DNA of 64,000 nt from Ipomoea triloba. Its lineage: Eukaryota; Streptophyta; Magnoliopsida; Solanales; Convolvulaceae. A program made the position numbers and the translations under genes. The notes under the pieces are model-generated. The model was not told the DNA's origin and did not search any database. It saw nothing but the letters and a program-made list of their open reading frames with translations. The stretch is taken from NCBI RefSeq assembly GCF_003576645.1, contig NC_044929.1:18012511-18076510 (forward strand). Direction: 5' to 3'. Numbering within the stretch: the first letter of the stretch is position 1; each line of letters opens with the position of its first letter. Below are positions 35,578 through 46,694 of the stretch, in pieces.

Positions 35578-37989
35578 TCAAAGATTAGGTGTTTTAGGTA
35601 CCCATACCTTCTTGGGTCCTTGACGGTTAGCGGTGAGCTTGGGCATCCATGCGTACCTAGAACTCGTAAGGTTCATCCTCGGTCCACGATACCCATTAAA
35701 CATGCGATAATCATAAGGGATAGCATAGTAAGCTTGAGGTGACTTCGGTGAATAAACCTTTTGAAGAGAAGGCGTTTGTTTATTCGAGTTTATTCTAGTG
35801 TATGAGGTCTGCTTATGTCTATGATGGAGCAAAAATTTTGCTCTTGTCATTGGTTCGTAGTCCATGAACCATTCCTCATCATTGGGATATAGTCTACCAT
35901 CTCCGCCATTATGCTTGCTAGGGAACTTTTTGAAATTCTTGACACTATTCGGGTAAGAGTTTGGTCTTCCCTGAGGTTTACCCTTGCGTTGCCTCTATGA
36001 ATAGTGTTGCCTCTTATTGCCTTGGAATTTTCCTTTAGATTGGTTATTCCCAAGTGGTTGACCATTTGCGACACGACCATGATGGTTCGGTATGCGCGGT
36101 CTATACCGAGGGGTCTGCTGACTTCTCGGGTTTTCTTTTTGGGAATTTCCTCTCGTAGGTTCCACAATACGTGTTTCAGTCAGATCATTAGATCGACTCG
36201 TTGATTGTGGTTCTGTTCCATTTATGGCATTAATCACTGGCTCAAGATTTTCGGTTTGTCCTTGGACAAAGACAGAACTTAAACCTCCACTAGTAGAAGG
36301 GTCAGTTGGTCGTGTTAGTAGAACATGTTGATAAGAGCTAGAGTTATAACCAAGTCCGGTTCTACTCCCTGATGGTCTTTGATCATCTACCATTCGATCC
36401 ATTAATCTGGATGAATTTGTAAATGTCGCAAGTACCGCACGCAAGTTTTGCTCTCTATCATCCTTTGCTTTACACTCTTCCTCAAGAAGATGAACTTGTT
36501 TCTCAAGTTGGCTTATAGATTCAAGCATCTCAGCATTTTTGGACCTTAAGTCCTCGAGATCTTGTCTTTCTGCCAATAGCTTAGCATTCTCTTCTTTAAG
36601 TTTGAAGTGTGAATCCTCAATGTCATCAAAACTCTTCATCATTCTTTCGAATGCTTCCCTAGGGTTTTCATGATATGTGGATTCGGAACTATAATTGGAT
36701 GAGTGGTTTTGTGAAGTTACCTCTTCTTCTTCTGCCATAAGGCACAACTCTTCATCTGAGTCCTCTTGACTGAAGAGACATAGTAGTCCTTTCTCATCCT
36801 CCGAACTGTCACTTTCTGAACTAGAGCTAGACGTGCATGACTCGTTGTTCTTATCTCCTGACTTCTCTTCTACAGCTAGAGCCTTTCTTCGCCTATCATT
36901 CTTATGATTTTTGTTTGGCTCCTCGTCAGCATCAGTTGATATATTCTTCGGGTTATGGTAGTTTCCCGAGTTCTTCTTATAGTTCTGCTCGTCCTGGTGC
37001 TTTTTGACGATAGGATAAGGACATTCAGCCTTGAAGTGTCCAGGTTTTCGGCAGTTGTAGCACATCATTTGTCCTTCATCTTTCTCTTGTGTCCTGGATC
37101 CACTTGCTTTATCGTGGTTTCGGTACTTCGTTCTTCTCGCCTTGTCCGAGTTGTCATAGGATTGATTCTTTCGCATGAACCTTTTGAACTTTCTCATAAA
37201 CAGAGCAAACTGATCATCAGTAAATAAGTCAGACGAGGGATTAGAATTCGACCTTGGTACTGATGATGAAGATTGATGATTTGCGACTAGGGCTATGTTT
37301 CTGGTTTCAGGTTCTTCATCATTTATTGTTTTCTTCTCAAACTCGTAGGCTTTCAGATCACTAAAATTCTGAGTAGTGCTCGTTGTTTTGAGATCTCGGT
37401 GATCACGCATGGCTACTACCTTCATCTCCCAGCTTTTGGGCAGTCCTTGGAGAATCTTCAAATTTATCTCCTTTTGTGATAGCTTTTTCTCATCAAGATC
37501 GTTGATCTCCATTAGTAGCTTTATGAACCGAGCTTCCATGTCAGTTATGGACTCCTTTGGATTGAGTTCGAAATCTTCAAACTTCTTCATGGCAATAGTT
37601 AACTTGTTCTCCTTCTCTTGTACGTCTCCATCACCTATGAGCATAAGTACATCCCAGATGTCTTTAGCAGTCTTGCACTTTCTTACTCTCGGAAACAATG
37701 ATTCGTCCAAAGCCTTGTAGAGTATATCTTTGGCTATGTTGTCGAGATTCACTCGGGTTCTCTCTTCGGTGGTTAACAAGGATTTCTCCTTCGGAATCAT
37801 CGCTGGTGATGTAGGATCAATAGCAACACGATTGGGGTTCACTTGTAATATTTGGATGGGTCCATCAGTTATCACGTCCCACATCTCATCATGCATGGCA
37901 GACAAGTGAGCCTGCATTCGTACTTTCCAATAATCAAACTTATCTAAGTTAAACATGAGAAAATGCCTATGATGTTCCATTTTCGACAT
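35578..37989 (-). pseudogene. Copia gag (UBN2-type) with zinc knuckle
   Basis: Start chosen at MSKMEHH (37989) because Copia gags begin close to this and the sequence upstream is leader. The capsid-like region has FNLDKFDYWKVRMQAHL and KTAKDIWDVL. A single CCHC knuckle CYNCRKPGHFKAEC lies at about 37063-37022. A coiled coil (about 36650-36450) and a serine-rich stretch follow. One TAG at 35997-35995 interrupts; the same frame then continues (RQRKGKPQGRPNSYP) to a TGA at 35580-35578. Gag forms the virus-like particle. The stop sits well after the knuckle, so the particle protein itself may be complete. Confidence 0.9.
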
Positions 37990-38070
37990 GGTGCAAAGTA
38001 CGAAAATATTTTGATGAATTTTCAAGGAGGATCACCAGGCAGTATACATAGAGTGTTCACCGTTCAAGGT

Positions 38071-38087
38071 AACATGCTCTGATACCA
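38071..38087 (-). other. Copia primer-binding site
   Basis: Minus strand TGGTATCAGAGCATGTT begins two bases after the 5' LTR. It is complementary to the 3' end of initiator tRNA-Met, the usual Copia primer. Confidence 0.95.
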
Positions 38088-38089
38088 CT

Positions 38090-39377
38090 TGTTGGTCCCG
38101 GTGGTAACAATGTGAGTTTAGAAGAAAAAGTTTTCAAAACCCCCTTGTGCCCCCCCCCCCCTTCTAGACTCACAAGGGGTTTTTGAAAACTTTTTCTTCT
38201 AAAGAGTTAATGCAGCGGAAAGGTTATATCAAAATTTTAGCTTCACTTTGCACTTAGGTAATTCTTGTAAAATATATTGTGTTTGAGTGATATATGCAAT
38301 GCAGTACGTAAAATAAGTAAAAGAGAGAGAGAGAGTTTTTATAGTGGTTCGACTGTTAACTAAGCCTACTCCACTCTTCTTCACAACTCGTGAAGGTTTA
38401 CACTATATTTCCGTAATAGTACAAACTCCGTTACAACAAGCTCCTTTGATCACTAAGCCCGACAGCCTTGTTGTTGTAGGTTTTTCAACTTCTTCCAAGT
38501 TTACTCCGCCTCTTTCTACTTCACTTGTAGAGATGGTTGAAAGGTTGTGATAATTCTCCAACTTGAAATTCTTGTGATTAGTTGCCTTGATGATCTCCTT
38601 AATCACACAAGAATTTCTTATAAAAACTGAGTATCACTTGTAAGCTTATGAATATCACACTGAGAGTTTTTCACTTGCTAGACAATATTTCGCGTTTTTC
38701 CAACCCTTGTCAAAGTGAGATGGGACAAGGGTATTTATAGGTAAAATTTCAGATCCGTTGGAGGGAAAATGAAATTCAAAACCTATTATCCAGTGTGTAA
38801 TGTCCAATGGATAGTATTTTCATCTTTTTCAGAATGTCAGTACTTTCTAGTCGTTTGTTCACTTTTGTGCAAGGACAATTTGTCTTTTGTCCCTCAAAAG
38901 GTGACAATCATTAAATGCTCCTTGGGATCGTTGCATAGGACCCAAATTGTCATTCTGTTATACCCATTCTCAAGGCAGTAGATAAGACAACTTATTAGAG
39001 AATGTATTTGCCTTGGTTGTGCGAGAGAATGATTGACCTTATCATTTCTCTTGATCTCCTCGAGACAATCACACTTTTGATTGCTCGGTCATAAAAGCTT
39101 GGCCCTTCCATTCTTCGGCCTATGATCCTAGTCTTCGGTTCTTCAAGTCTTCATCACTTCAAATCTTCAACTCTTCGGTGCTTCAACTCTTCAATTGGAG
39201 TCTTCAAGTCTTCGGTGTCAAAGACTCGGGGTCCTTAAAGATTAGAATTTACTAAGGATTCGGTTATCCTGTAAGACTAAGATACAAAGCATAAACCTAT
39301 TTTGAAAACAGTACAAAAGTTAGGGGTCTCCTCGGATAGTTGGTATCATCAAAATCAACAGCTCGGGGTTCCTAACA
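38090..39377 (-). repeat. Copia 5' LTR (1288 bp)
   Basis: Pairs with 24813-26123. The TATA-like TATAAATA on the minus strand is at 38739-38732. Near 38120-38205 a stretch containing 12 C is flanked by inverted copies of AAAAAGTTTTCAAAA-type sequence, where the other LTR has a G run without this palindrome. Confidence 0.95.
38732..38739 (-). promoter_or_regulatory. TATA box of the Copia 5' LTR
   Basis: TATAAATA followed downstream by the CCCTTGTCCCATCTCACTTT segment. Conserved in both LTRs, and the likely start region of the genomic transcript. Confidence 0.65.
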
Positions 39378-39382
39378 CAGGG

Positions 39383-39486
39383 TCCGAGCCCTACTGTCTC
39401 TATTTCTGCCTTTGTCCGACTCATTACCCATTCCATCCAGTCTGCACTAACCGACTCGTCCACCCTGCCAACCTTATATCCCATCA
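39383..39486 (-). repeat. Gypsy 3' LTR, second part
   Basis: GTCCGAGCCCTACTGTCTC onward matches 48881-48984 and ends CCCATCA at 39486. It is the remainder of the LTR split by the Copia insertion. Confidence 0.93.
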
Positions 39487-39505
39487 TCTAGTCCCTCACT
39501 TTCCT
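39487..39505 (-). other. Gypsy polypurine tract
   Basis: The minus strand AAGGAAAGTGAGGGACTAGA lies directly against the TGATGGG start of the 3' LTR. Confidence 0.7.
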
Positions 39506-39650
39506 TGGCCGAGCATGCTCGGCAAGAGGCACTCCGGCAACGGAAGATTGCGCATGGCGGCCATGAAGTGGGAGACACGCAAGAAGACCCCCTTCTCCCA
39601 GCCTTATTGGGGTCACTGAAAACCCTAATACTTCGACTTCTCTCCGGGTA

Positions 39651-41752
39651 ATGAGGGAGGCCTCTTCTTCCGCGCCTCTAAACCCGGCGCCCATACGGGC
39701 TGTCGCTGCCCTACCCTCTGATCTTCAAAGGGCCTCTGGCCTTCTGGAGGATATTGGCCGCCCAGCAGGCCTTCGTTCTAGAATTTCAGCCCGTGAACTG
39801 GAAGAGGCCCAATACTTACTAGGTCCAGCGGCTGAAATTTACACTCCCCGTGACCTTTACGTGTTCAAGCCTCCCCCCGGTGGATATGTTGGGGTACACC
39901 TACAATCCATTCGTCATGGATTCCGAGTTCCTATGAGTCCATTCCTTTCACTCTTCTTTCGCTATTTTGCTCTCTCACCCGGTCAGCTCGTTCCAAACTC
40001 TCACCGCCTCCTCACTTGCTTCCAAACCATTTGCACCAACTACGGCATCGAGCCCACAATCAATCTATTCCTTCAACTCTATTTGGTTAATAGAGTAGGG
40101 ACCAACTCCCCGAGCTATGTCCAAATTTCCCAACGGAGTGGTTGTAAAATCTTTGACGGACTGGTTGACTCTCTCAAGGGGTGGAAACCACTTTTTCTGT
40201 TTGTGCGCCCATCTCCTCATTACCCCTCCTTTGATTTCCCTTTGACTTGGGAGTCTTCTTTTCTCAAATGCCTCAAAAAACCTCCTCCCAGCAAAGATAC
40301 GACCGATTCGGTCGAAATTCTTTCAGACCTGGGCGGTCTCCTCCAAGTCAGCGAATGATCAAATCTAAAAGCCCTTGAAGCAGCCGGACTTCTACCCGAC
40401 GGGACGGCTACTCCAGGTGACAAGCCACCTATCTCTAAGATTTTCCCATTTCTCTATTTCTTACTTTTAACGTACTTGTTTGTAGGTCGAGGTCTAGTGC
40501 CAGTCTCCGAAGAAGAAGAGACAGAAGAGGAAAGGGAGGAAGCCAGTGAAGAAGCCCTTACAGACGACCCTGCCACTCTTCTTTTTCCAGAAATGTAAAG
40601 CCGCCGTTCCTTGCTGAAGGAGCGCTCCCGGAGTCGCGCATCTCCTTCCAATCCCATCATTGTCAATGACTCGCCTACTCACTCTGCTGAGCCTTCCCGC
40701 ACTCGTCAGACTCGCCGAGTCTTGCCCCCTGTGGCTACTAGCTCGGGCTCTAAGCGCCCTGCCGAAACTTCTCTGCAAGCCCCCTCCATGAAGAGAGTGG
40801 CTATTGGTCTCGAAGTCAACGCTAATGATGGCATCGCCCAAGGCGCCTTCCCAGTGCACGACTGGCTGGATAAGGTGATCCTTCCCAAGGATGCGGTCTT
40901 CTACGAAAATTACTCCACCGAAAAAATTTTCAAAGGCGTCTCTCGTTACTTGTACCGGATAAGCCATCAACTTGTTGCTTAAATCTCTTAAATTGGTTTC
41001 TCGTTATTTAACCTCTGCTGGATGACAGGCCTTGGCCGTCCAATCTGAAATGCGAAAGAGGATGAAGCCTCTTATGGCGGATGCTGAGACGGTGCCAACT
41101 CTCCAAGCTGATCTTCACAAGAGGGGGAAGGAGCTGGACGAACTTGCGCTCCGAGTGGGTCAACTGGAGTCGAAACTAGAGGCCGAGAAGAAGAAGAATG
41201 CTGAAGCCACGGACTTGGCGGTGGCCACTTACAAATCTTCTCGAGCCTTTGAGGAGGATGTGGCGGCTCATGTCCGCTCGAATGACTGAACTCTGAGGAA
41301 GGCCGACTCTATCTGACGGATATAGGGGAGGAGGATTATCACGCAGGGTCCTTGGAGATGCAAAGAGATATCTACCCAGTCCTCAGGGAGAGAGACCCAA
41401 CCTTCGACCCCGTGGCATGGGGCCTTCCAACACCGTTAGCCGATCTTCCTTCTCGCATTCCTGCTACCCCCACGCGTCAACAGGGGCCAGAGAAACCGAC
41501 AGGGTCACTCCAGAGAACTCAAGTGGCGGGTAGATTCCGATGGATGCTTCGTATCTGAATTCTGCTGCTAACCTGACTGCTCTGGCTGGAATGGAACGCA
41601 ACCCCATTCTCTCAATGCTCAATATAACGGAGGAAGAAGAGTCCACAGAAGGCAACTTGGTGCAACGCTCACGCCTTCGTAGAGACACCAGCGACCCTTC
41701 CCTTACTGGCCCAACAGAAGGTGAGACAGCCGGTGGCAACCCGGAGGCTTAA
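39651..41752 (+). pseudogene. Antisense accessory ORF of the Tat element (gypsy-type transposon domain plus coiled coil)
   Basis: The first exon (39651-40358) contains FRVPMSPFLSLFFRYF, LVPNSHRLLTCFQTI and LFLQLYLVNRVG, the plant 'putative gypsy type transposon' domain (Transposase_28). A TGA follows QVSE at 40356. Possible further exons are 40486-40980 (acidic then basic, ending with VHDWLDKVILPKDAVFYENY) and, after a short intron with a CAG acceptor at 41030, a coiled-coil exon (LHKRGKELDELALRVGQLES). The tail reaches 41752. It is opposite in strand to gag-pol and lies next to the 3' LTR, as reported for accessory genes of some Tat elements such as maize Grande. At least two stops break it. 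Role unknown. Confidence 0.75.
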
Positions 41753-41934
41753 TTTAAAAAATATCGCTGCGTTTTTATTTTGAACCCTTTTTGACAGGCC
41801 TGCTTTTGATTACCTCAGGCCTTTTATATTTTGAATGAACAGTCGCTTTTTCCTTTGATTTGTGTTGTTCGTCGAGTTGGCTATCTCTTGCGATTTTCCC
41901 GCTGACTCGTTCCGAGTCCCTCAGTCGAGGACCC

Positions 41935-42560
41935 TTTAATCAGGTTTTCTCAACCTATTTCAAAGGCAGGCAGACTGCCAAAACTCAAAAACGATCAAGC
42001 TGACTCGTCCCGAGTCCCTCAGTCGAGGATTGTTTAAACAGGTTTTCTCAACCAAACTCGAAGGCAGGCAAACTGCAAAACTCAAAAACGACCAAGCTGA
42101 CTTGTTCCGAGTCCCTAAGTCGAGGACTCTTTAAACATGTTTTCTCAACTTAACTCGAAGGCAGGCAGACTACCACAACTCAAAAAATGATCCGGGGATC
42201 AATAAGAACTTAGGTTATCTCAACCTAACTCAAAGGCAGGCAGACTACCACAACTCAAAAAATGATTCAGGGATCAATAAGAACTTAGGTTATCTCAACC
42301 TAACTCAAAGGCAGGCAGACTACCACAACTCAAAAAATGATCCGGGGATCAATAAGAACTTAGGTTATCTCTACCTAACTCAAAGGCAGGCAGACTGCCG
42401 AAACTCAAAAGTGATCCGGAGATCAATAAGAGTGTAAGGTTATCTCAACCTAACTCAAAGGCAGACAGACTGCCGAACTCAAAAGTGATCTGGAGATCAA
42501 TAAGAGTGTAAGGTTATCTCAACCTAACTCAAAGGCAGACAGAATGCCAAACTCAGTCGA
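41935..42560. repeat. Tandem repeats in the Gypsy 3' region (75-bp and 98-bp units)
   Basis: The word AAGGCAGGCAGACT recurs at 41966 and 42064, then every 75 bp at 42161, 42236, 42311, 42386, 42461 and 42536. The first copies carry GACTCGT(C/T)CCGAGTCCCT; the later ones carry GATC(C/A)GGGGATCAATAAGA. The block lies just after the integrase stop. Confidence 0.95.
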
Positions 42561-42650
42561 TATGGGTAAGTTGTGAGAAATCTTTGCGGAAAAAGATCAT
42601 TCTATTAAAACTCGAGAAACTTTCGTGACAATCTTTTAAAGCTTAACCTT

Positions 42651-43880
42651 TTACTGAAAGAATTTCTTCAAATGGACAGCGTTCCACTTTCTCTCCACTG
42701 CCTGTCCTTCCATGGTCTCCAAGCGATACGTTCCAGGACGGATTACTTCCCGGATCCGGTAAAGGCCCTCCCACTTGATTGCGAATTTTCCTCCTTGGTT
42801 AGGCTGACTGGCCTTCCGATCTCTTAAAACCAGATCTCCTTCCTGGAACTTCTTCTCTTTCACTCTCTTGTCGTAGTAACGTTTTACAGACTGTTGGTAC
42901 TCAGCTATTCGCCTATACGCGGCATCCCTCCTTTCCTCAAGGAAGTTCTTCTCCACTTGCAGATTTTCCTCATTTCTGTCATCGTCATATTGGAGCACTC
43001 GGAGAGTTGGGGTAGTGATCTCGGCAAGCACCTTAGCTTCGAACCCATAAGTTAAGGAGAACGGGGTTTCCCCGGTTTCCCTCCGAGGAGGCGTCCGATA
43101 AGCCCACAAGACTCGGTCTAGCTCATCAACCCAGACTCCTCCTAAATCGCTTAACTTTCTTCGAATTCCATCCACAATAGTTCGGTTGACATTCTCGACC
43201 TGCCCATTGGCCTGGGGATAAGCCACGGAGACCTTGGTATGACGTATCCCATATTGTTGGCAAAAGTCCGAAAAAGATTGGCAATCAGACTGTCGCCCAT
43301 TATCGCTGACTAGGTGTTCCGGGAGCCCGAATCGGCAAATGACCTTCTTCCAAAGGAATTTTCGACATTGGAACTCTGTGATAGTCGCCAAAGGTTCAAC
43401 CTCCACCCACTTGGTAAAGTAATCTACCGCCACTACACAGAATCGGAGTCGCCCTGGCGCTTGAGGTAACGGTCCTACGATGTCGATTCCCCATTTAGCA
43501 AAAGGAATGGCCACCGTGATTGGAGTGTAAAAGGAAGCCGGCCGAGTGTCTTTCCGGGCGAAAGATTGGCATACTGCACATTTAGCGACCCGGTCGATAC
43601 AATCTTTGACCATAGTGGGCCAATAGTATCCCTGTAGCACTATTTTGCGAGCTAAAGTATGGGCTCCTTGATGGGCCGAGCAAATCCCTCGATGTGCTTC
43701 CTCCATGACCTGACTTGCCTCAAGAGGAAACAGGCATCTCAATAAGGGTCCTCCGAATGACTTCTTGTACATGTATCCGTCCACCAAAACGTAGGCCGGT
43801 GACCGTCTCTGGATCTTGGCCGCTTCAACCGGGTCGTTAGGGAGGTCCCCCTTCTCTTTATATCTCTGAATCTCTTCCAT
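42651..43880 (-). CDS. Gypsy integrase, 409-codon open segment
   Basis: Zinc domain H-x-H...C-x2-C (AHRGICSAHQGAHTLA; CAVCQSF). Catalytic core with Asp in WGIDIVGPLPQ, Asp in LVSDNGRQ and Glu in GQVENVNRT. C-terminal part with GDLVLRDRK and KWEGLYRI, a GPY/F-like module, ending KKFFQ. It inserts the cDNA into the genome. All three catalytic residues are present and the frame is open throughout, so this is the best preserved Gypsy domain. The segment is the end of the polyprotein, and its apparent Met start is arbitrary. Confidence 0.95.
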   Translation of the reverse strand: MEEIQRYKEKGDLPNDPVEAAKIQRRSPAYVLVDGYMYKKSFGGPLLRCLFPLEASQVMEEAHRGICSAHQGAHTLARKIVLQGYYWPTMVKDCIDRVAKCAVCQSFARKDTRPASFYTPITVAIPFAKWGIDIVGPLPQAPGRLRFCVVAVDYFTKWVEVEPLATITEFQCRKFLWKKVICRFGLPEHLVSDNGRQSDCQSFSDFCQQYGIRHTKVSVAYPQANGQVENVNRTIVDGIRRKLSDLGGVWVDELDRVLWAYRTPPRRETGETPFSLTYGFEAKVLAEITTPTLRVLQYDDDRNEENLQVEKNFLEERRDAAYRRIAEYQQSVKRYYDKRVKEKKFQEGDLVLRDRKASQPNQGGKFAIKWEGLYRIREVIRPGTYRLETMEGQAVERKWNAVHLKKFFQ

Positions 43881-43954
43881 CCAAAATACTTCTGGGTGCT
43901 CTTCGGGATTCAGCTCTTGGGTGACACAGACAACCTCCGGGACGGGTTTTTGCT

Positions 43955-44330
43955 CTATAGGATATCAGCCTCCGTATTCTCGACGCGAGGCACATGCTCG
44001 AGTTCATAAGCACCAAATTCCCCCAGGAGTCCCTCAATGATTTTCTTATATCGACTGAGTCTTTCATTTTTTGCCACGCATGTTCCTGTCACTTGTCCGA
44101 CTACCAGTCGAGAATCAGTTTTAATTCGGATCTTTTGGATTTGGAGGGCCTTAGCCATTCGTAACCCGCCTAGCACCGCTTCGTATTCAGCCTCGTTATT
44201 GGAAACTTTGAACTCGTATGTTAGTGAGTAATATAACCGAAAGCCTTCGGGGGTTGTTAACATGATTCCTCGACCACAATGATGTTGGCTAGCAGCTCCA
44301 TCTGGATGCATATCCCACCAATCCCCTTCT
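43955..44330 (-). pseudogene. Gypsy second (archaeal-type) RNase H
   Basis: DGAASQHHCGRGIMLTTPEG, SNNEAEYEAVLGGLRMAKAL, KTDSRLVVGQ and HVPRVENTEADIL match the archaeal-like RNase H added to Tat-clade elements. The first Asp, the Glu of NEAEYE and the TDS Asp are kept. An in-frame stop follows EADIL before the integrase. Confidence 0.92.
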
Positions 44331-44656
44331 TTAGGGGCCTTGGCACTTTGTTTCGGGCTCTGGGCGGTGCATTATACTATAAAATCCGCCAGAGCTTGAC
44401 CCTTTATCGAGGGACGCGGGTGATACTCAATCCCGTATTGGGTGAGCTCCACGGCCCACTTGACCAGCCTACCCGAAGAGTTCGGGTTGCGTAGGACTCT
44501 GGCTAGGGGTTGATCAGTTAAAACTCGGACTGGATGGGCCTAGAAGTAGGGTACCAATTTTCGCGCCGTGACCACCAGAGCGTACACCACCTTTTCCAAG
44601 GGGGTGTAACGAACTTCAGAGGCCTTCAACGCCCGACTGACATAATAAACCGGGTG
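44331..44656 (-). pseudogene. Gypsy first RNase H
   Basis: Continues RT in the same frame after a TGA at the REEDRV end: HPVYYVSRALKASEVRYTPL, RKLVPYF, then TAG, then HPVRVLTDQPLARVL and GRLVKWAVELTQYGIEY. Typical Ty3 RNase H order, with two stops. Confidence 0.9.
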
Positions 44657-45578
44657 TCACACCCGATCCTCCTCTCGGATTAGGACGGAACTGACAGCTT
44701 TATGAGAAGCGGCTAAGTAGAGAAATAGTGTCTCTCCTTCTTTCGGAGTTGATAACAATGGCGAAGTTTGTAAGTAGTCTTTCAGTTCCTCGAACGATTT
44801 CTGACACTCCTTTGTCCATCGGAACCCTTCCCTCTTCTTCATGGCCTCAAAAAAGGGCAATGCTCGATCCGCCGACTTGGATAGGAATCTATTCAAAGCG
44901 GCAAGCCGCCCTGTCAGCCTTTGTAGCTCTTTCAAAGTTCCGGGGGGCTGCATATCGAGTATAGCCTTCACCTTTTCAGGGCTAGGCTCGATTCCTTTCC
45001 GGGTGACCATGTATCCCAAGAATTTTCCACCTCGTACGGCGAAAGCGCACTTCTTTGGATTCAACCGCAGGTTATATTTTTCCATTATGGCAAAAGTGGC
45101 CGCTAGGTCCTCCGCATGGGTTGTTTCGTTCTTGCTTTTCACAAGCATGTCATCTACATCAGCCGCCATGCATTTTCCTAATAGGTCTTTGAACAGTCGC
45201 CCTACCATGCGCGTATAGGTGGCTCCCGCATTTTTAAGACCGAAAGGCATTACCCACTAGCAATATACTCCATCTGGGGTGATGAAGGCAGTCTTTTCCT
45301 CGTCAGCAGGATGCAGTCTTTTCCTCGTCACAGCCGGCTGTCTCGTCAACCAGTTGATCGATCCTTGGTAATGGAAAGGGATCCTTTAGGCATGCTTGAT
45401 TGAGATCCGTATAATCGACACACATCCGCCAAGCAGGAGGCTTCGGTACGAGTACCACGTTGGCGAGACAATCCGGGTACTTTACTTCGTGAATGTGTCG
45501 CGCAGCCATCGAAGTTTCTACTTCCTTTTTAACGAACTCTCGTCGATCAGCCGAGAGGTACCTCTTCTTTTGGATCAC
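44657..45578 (-). pseudogene. Gypsy reverse transcriptase, deleted and frameshifted
   Basis: The upstream part (45578-45303) has REFVKKEVE, VVLVPKPPAWRMCVDYTDLN and DPFPLPRIDQLVDETAG. It then breaks: the segment normally holding the first catalytic Asp (S/F-L-D-A type) is absent. A short GCAGTCTTTTCCTCGTCA unit is duplicated at this point (45291-45325). The downstream part (45250-44657) has MPFGLKNAGATYTR, VDDMLVKS preceded by Asp instead of the usual Tyr, NPKKCAFAVRGGKFLGYMV, and the connection. RT cannot be active. Confidence 0.95.
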
Positions 45579-45744
45579 CGGCTTGTGATCAGGATTAACG
45601 GCCAGCCGATGACAAATGACTTATCGATCTACTCCCGGCATATCTTCAAGGGCACAAGCGAACACCTTTTGATATTTTCGCAATTCCTGAATTATCTCCT
45701 GTTTGACTTTCTCAGTCAAACCAACCCCGATCTTTACCCCTTTT

Positions 45745-46611
45745 TCAGGGTGTAAAGGGTCGATTTCGACCTCTCACAACATGAGCACATCGTGCGACCC
45801 CTATCTCACTCGGGGTTCGGAATTTTAAGCAGAGATGCTCAAGTGAGATGAGAGCTCCCAAATCTTCTAATCCAGGGCGCCCCAATATCATGTTGTGAGA
45901 ACAAGATAAATCTACAACCACAAATTCCATCTCTATGCTTCGAAGATTCGGAAAGGTGCCGATCTCGACTGGAAAGTGGATGGACCCTTCCGACTCGATC
46001 GAGTCCCCGGTGAAATCGGCTAAGGGCGTTTTTACAGGTATTAATTTGTTACGTTGTAATCCCAACCTTTCGACCACCTCCAGGTATAAGATATTTACGC
46101 TGCTCCATGTGTCCACTAAGACTTTTCGGACTACCGTGCCATGAACGTCCATGGCAATAACCAATGCATCCCGATGGGGATGTTGGCTTCTGGGTAAGTC
46201 CTCATCCGTAAACAAAATAGGTTCACGACATACCTTCTTCAAGCTATTGTCCCGTCCGTAGATGGTACCTACGTACAGTTGTCGAGCCCACGCTTTTCGA
46301 GAGCTCGATGAATCTCCTCCTTCCGGTCCACCTACTATCATGTTGATAACAGGTTTGTGCTTCCAGTTAGCCTCCTCTTCTTCAGAGGCAGGCTGTTTGC
46401 CTCGGTCGGAACGTGAATCCGATTTCTCGGAACGCGGGTGCCGCCTCCATTGATTGGGCGGGGGCGGGGCACCCTTCTGTATCAATGCCTCTATCTCCCT
46501 TCTTAGGTAAGAACATTCGTCTGTGGTATGTGTGGTCGACCGGTGATACCGGCAGTATTTAGAGGAGACTCTTCCAGGAAGCAGGACCTCAGGCTGATCT
46601 CCGGGCTTCAA
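45745..46611 (-). pseudogene. Gypsy gag end and aspartic protease
   Basis: Begins after a broken stretch following gag. KYCRYHRSTTHTTDECSYLR is the zinc-knuckle-like motif of Tat gags. Further on, RKVLVDTWSSVNILYL is the protease active-site region, where the D-T/S-G triad reads DTW. The glycine-to-tryptophan change should abolish activity. FVVVDLSCSHNMILGRPGL is the second protease strand pair. The segment ends at a stop at 45745, and RT follows in another frame. Confidence 0.9.
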
Positions 46612-46694
46612 AGGTGGAGGGGGAGGTAAGGTGTCTTTTACCTCATGAACAGGCTAGGCTACAGTAGGGCGATGAGGAGGAATGCCTACCCTCT

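Larger units (their letters stand above)
24813..39377 (-). mobile_element. SIRE-like Ty1/Copia retrotransposon (14.6 kb), nested in the Gypsy LTR
   Basis: Bounded by LTRs of 1.3 kb that start TGTTGG and end CTAACA. Target duplication GAGGG (24808-24812) / CAGGG (39378-39382), one mismatch. The primer site matches initiator tRNA-Met, and a purine tract precedes the 3' LTR. Gag-pol occupies 38025-32420 on the minus strand in Copia order (gag, protease, integrase, RT, RNase H). Extra ORFs follow at 32155-31514 and 30733-26484. Length, long LTRs and coding capacity after pol are hallmarks of the SIRE/Maximus lineage. Confidence 0.93.
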
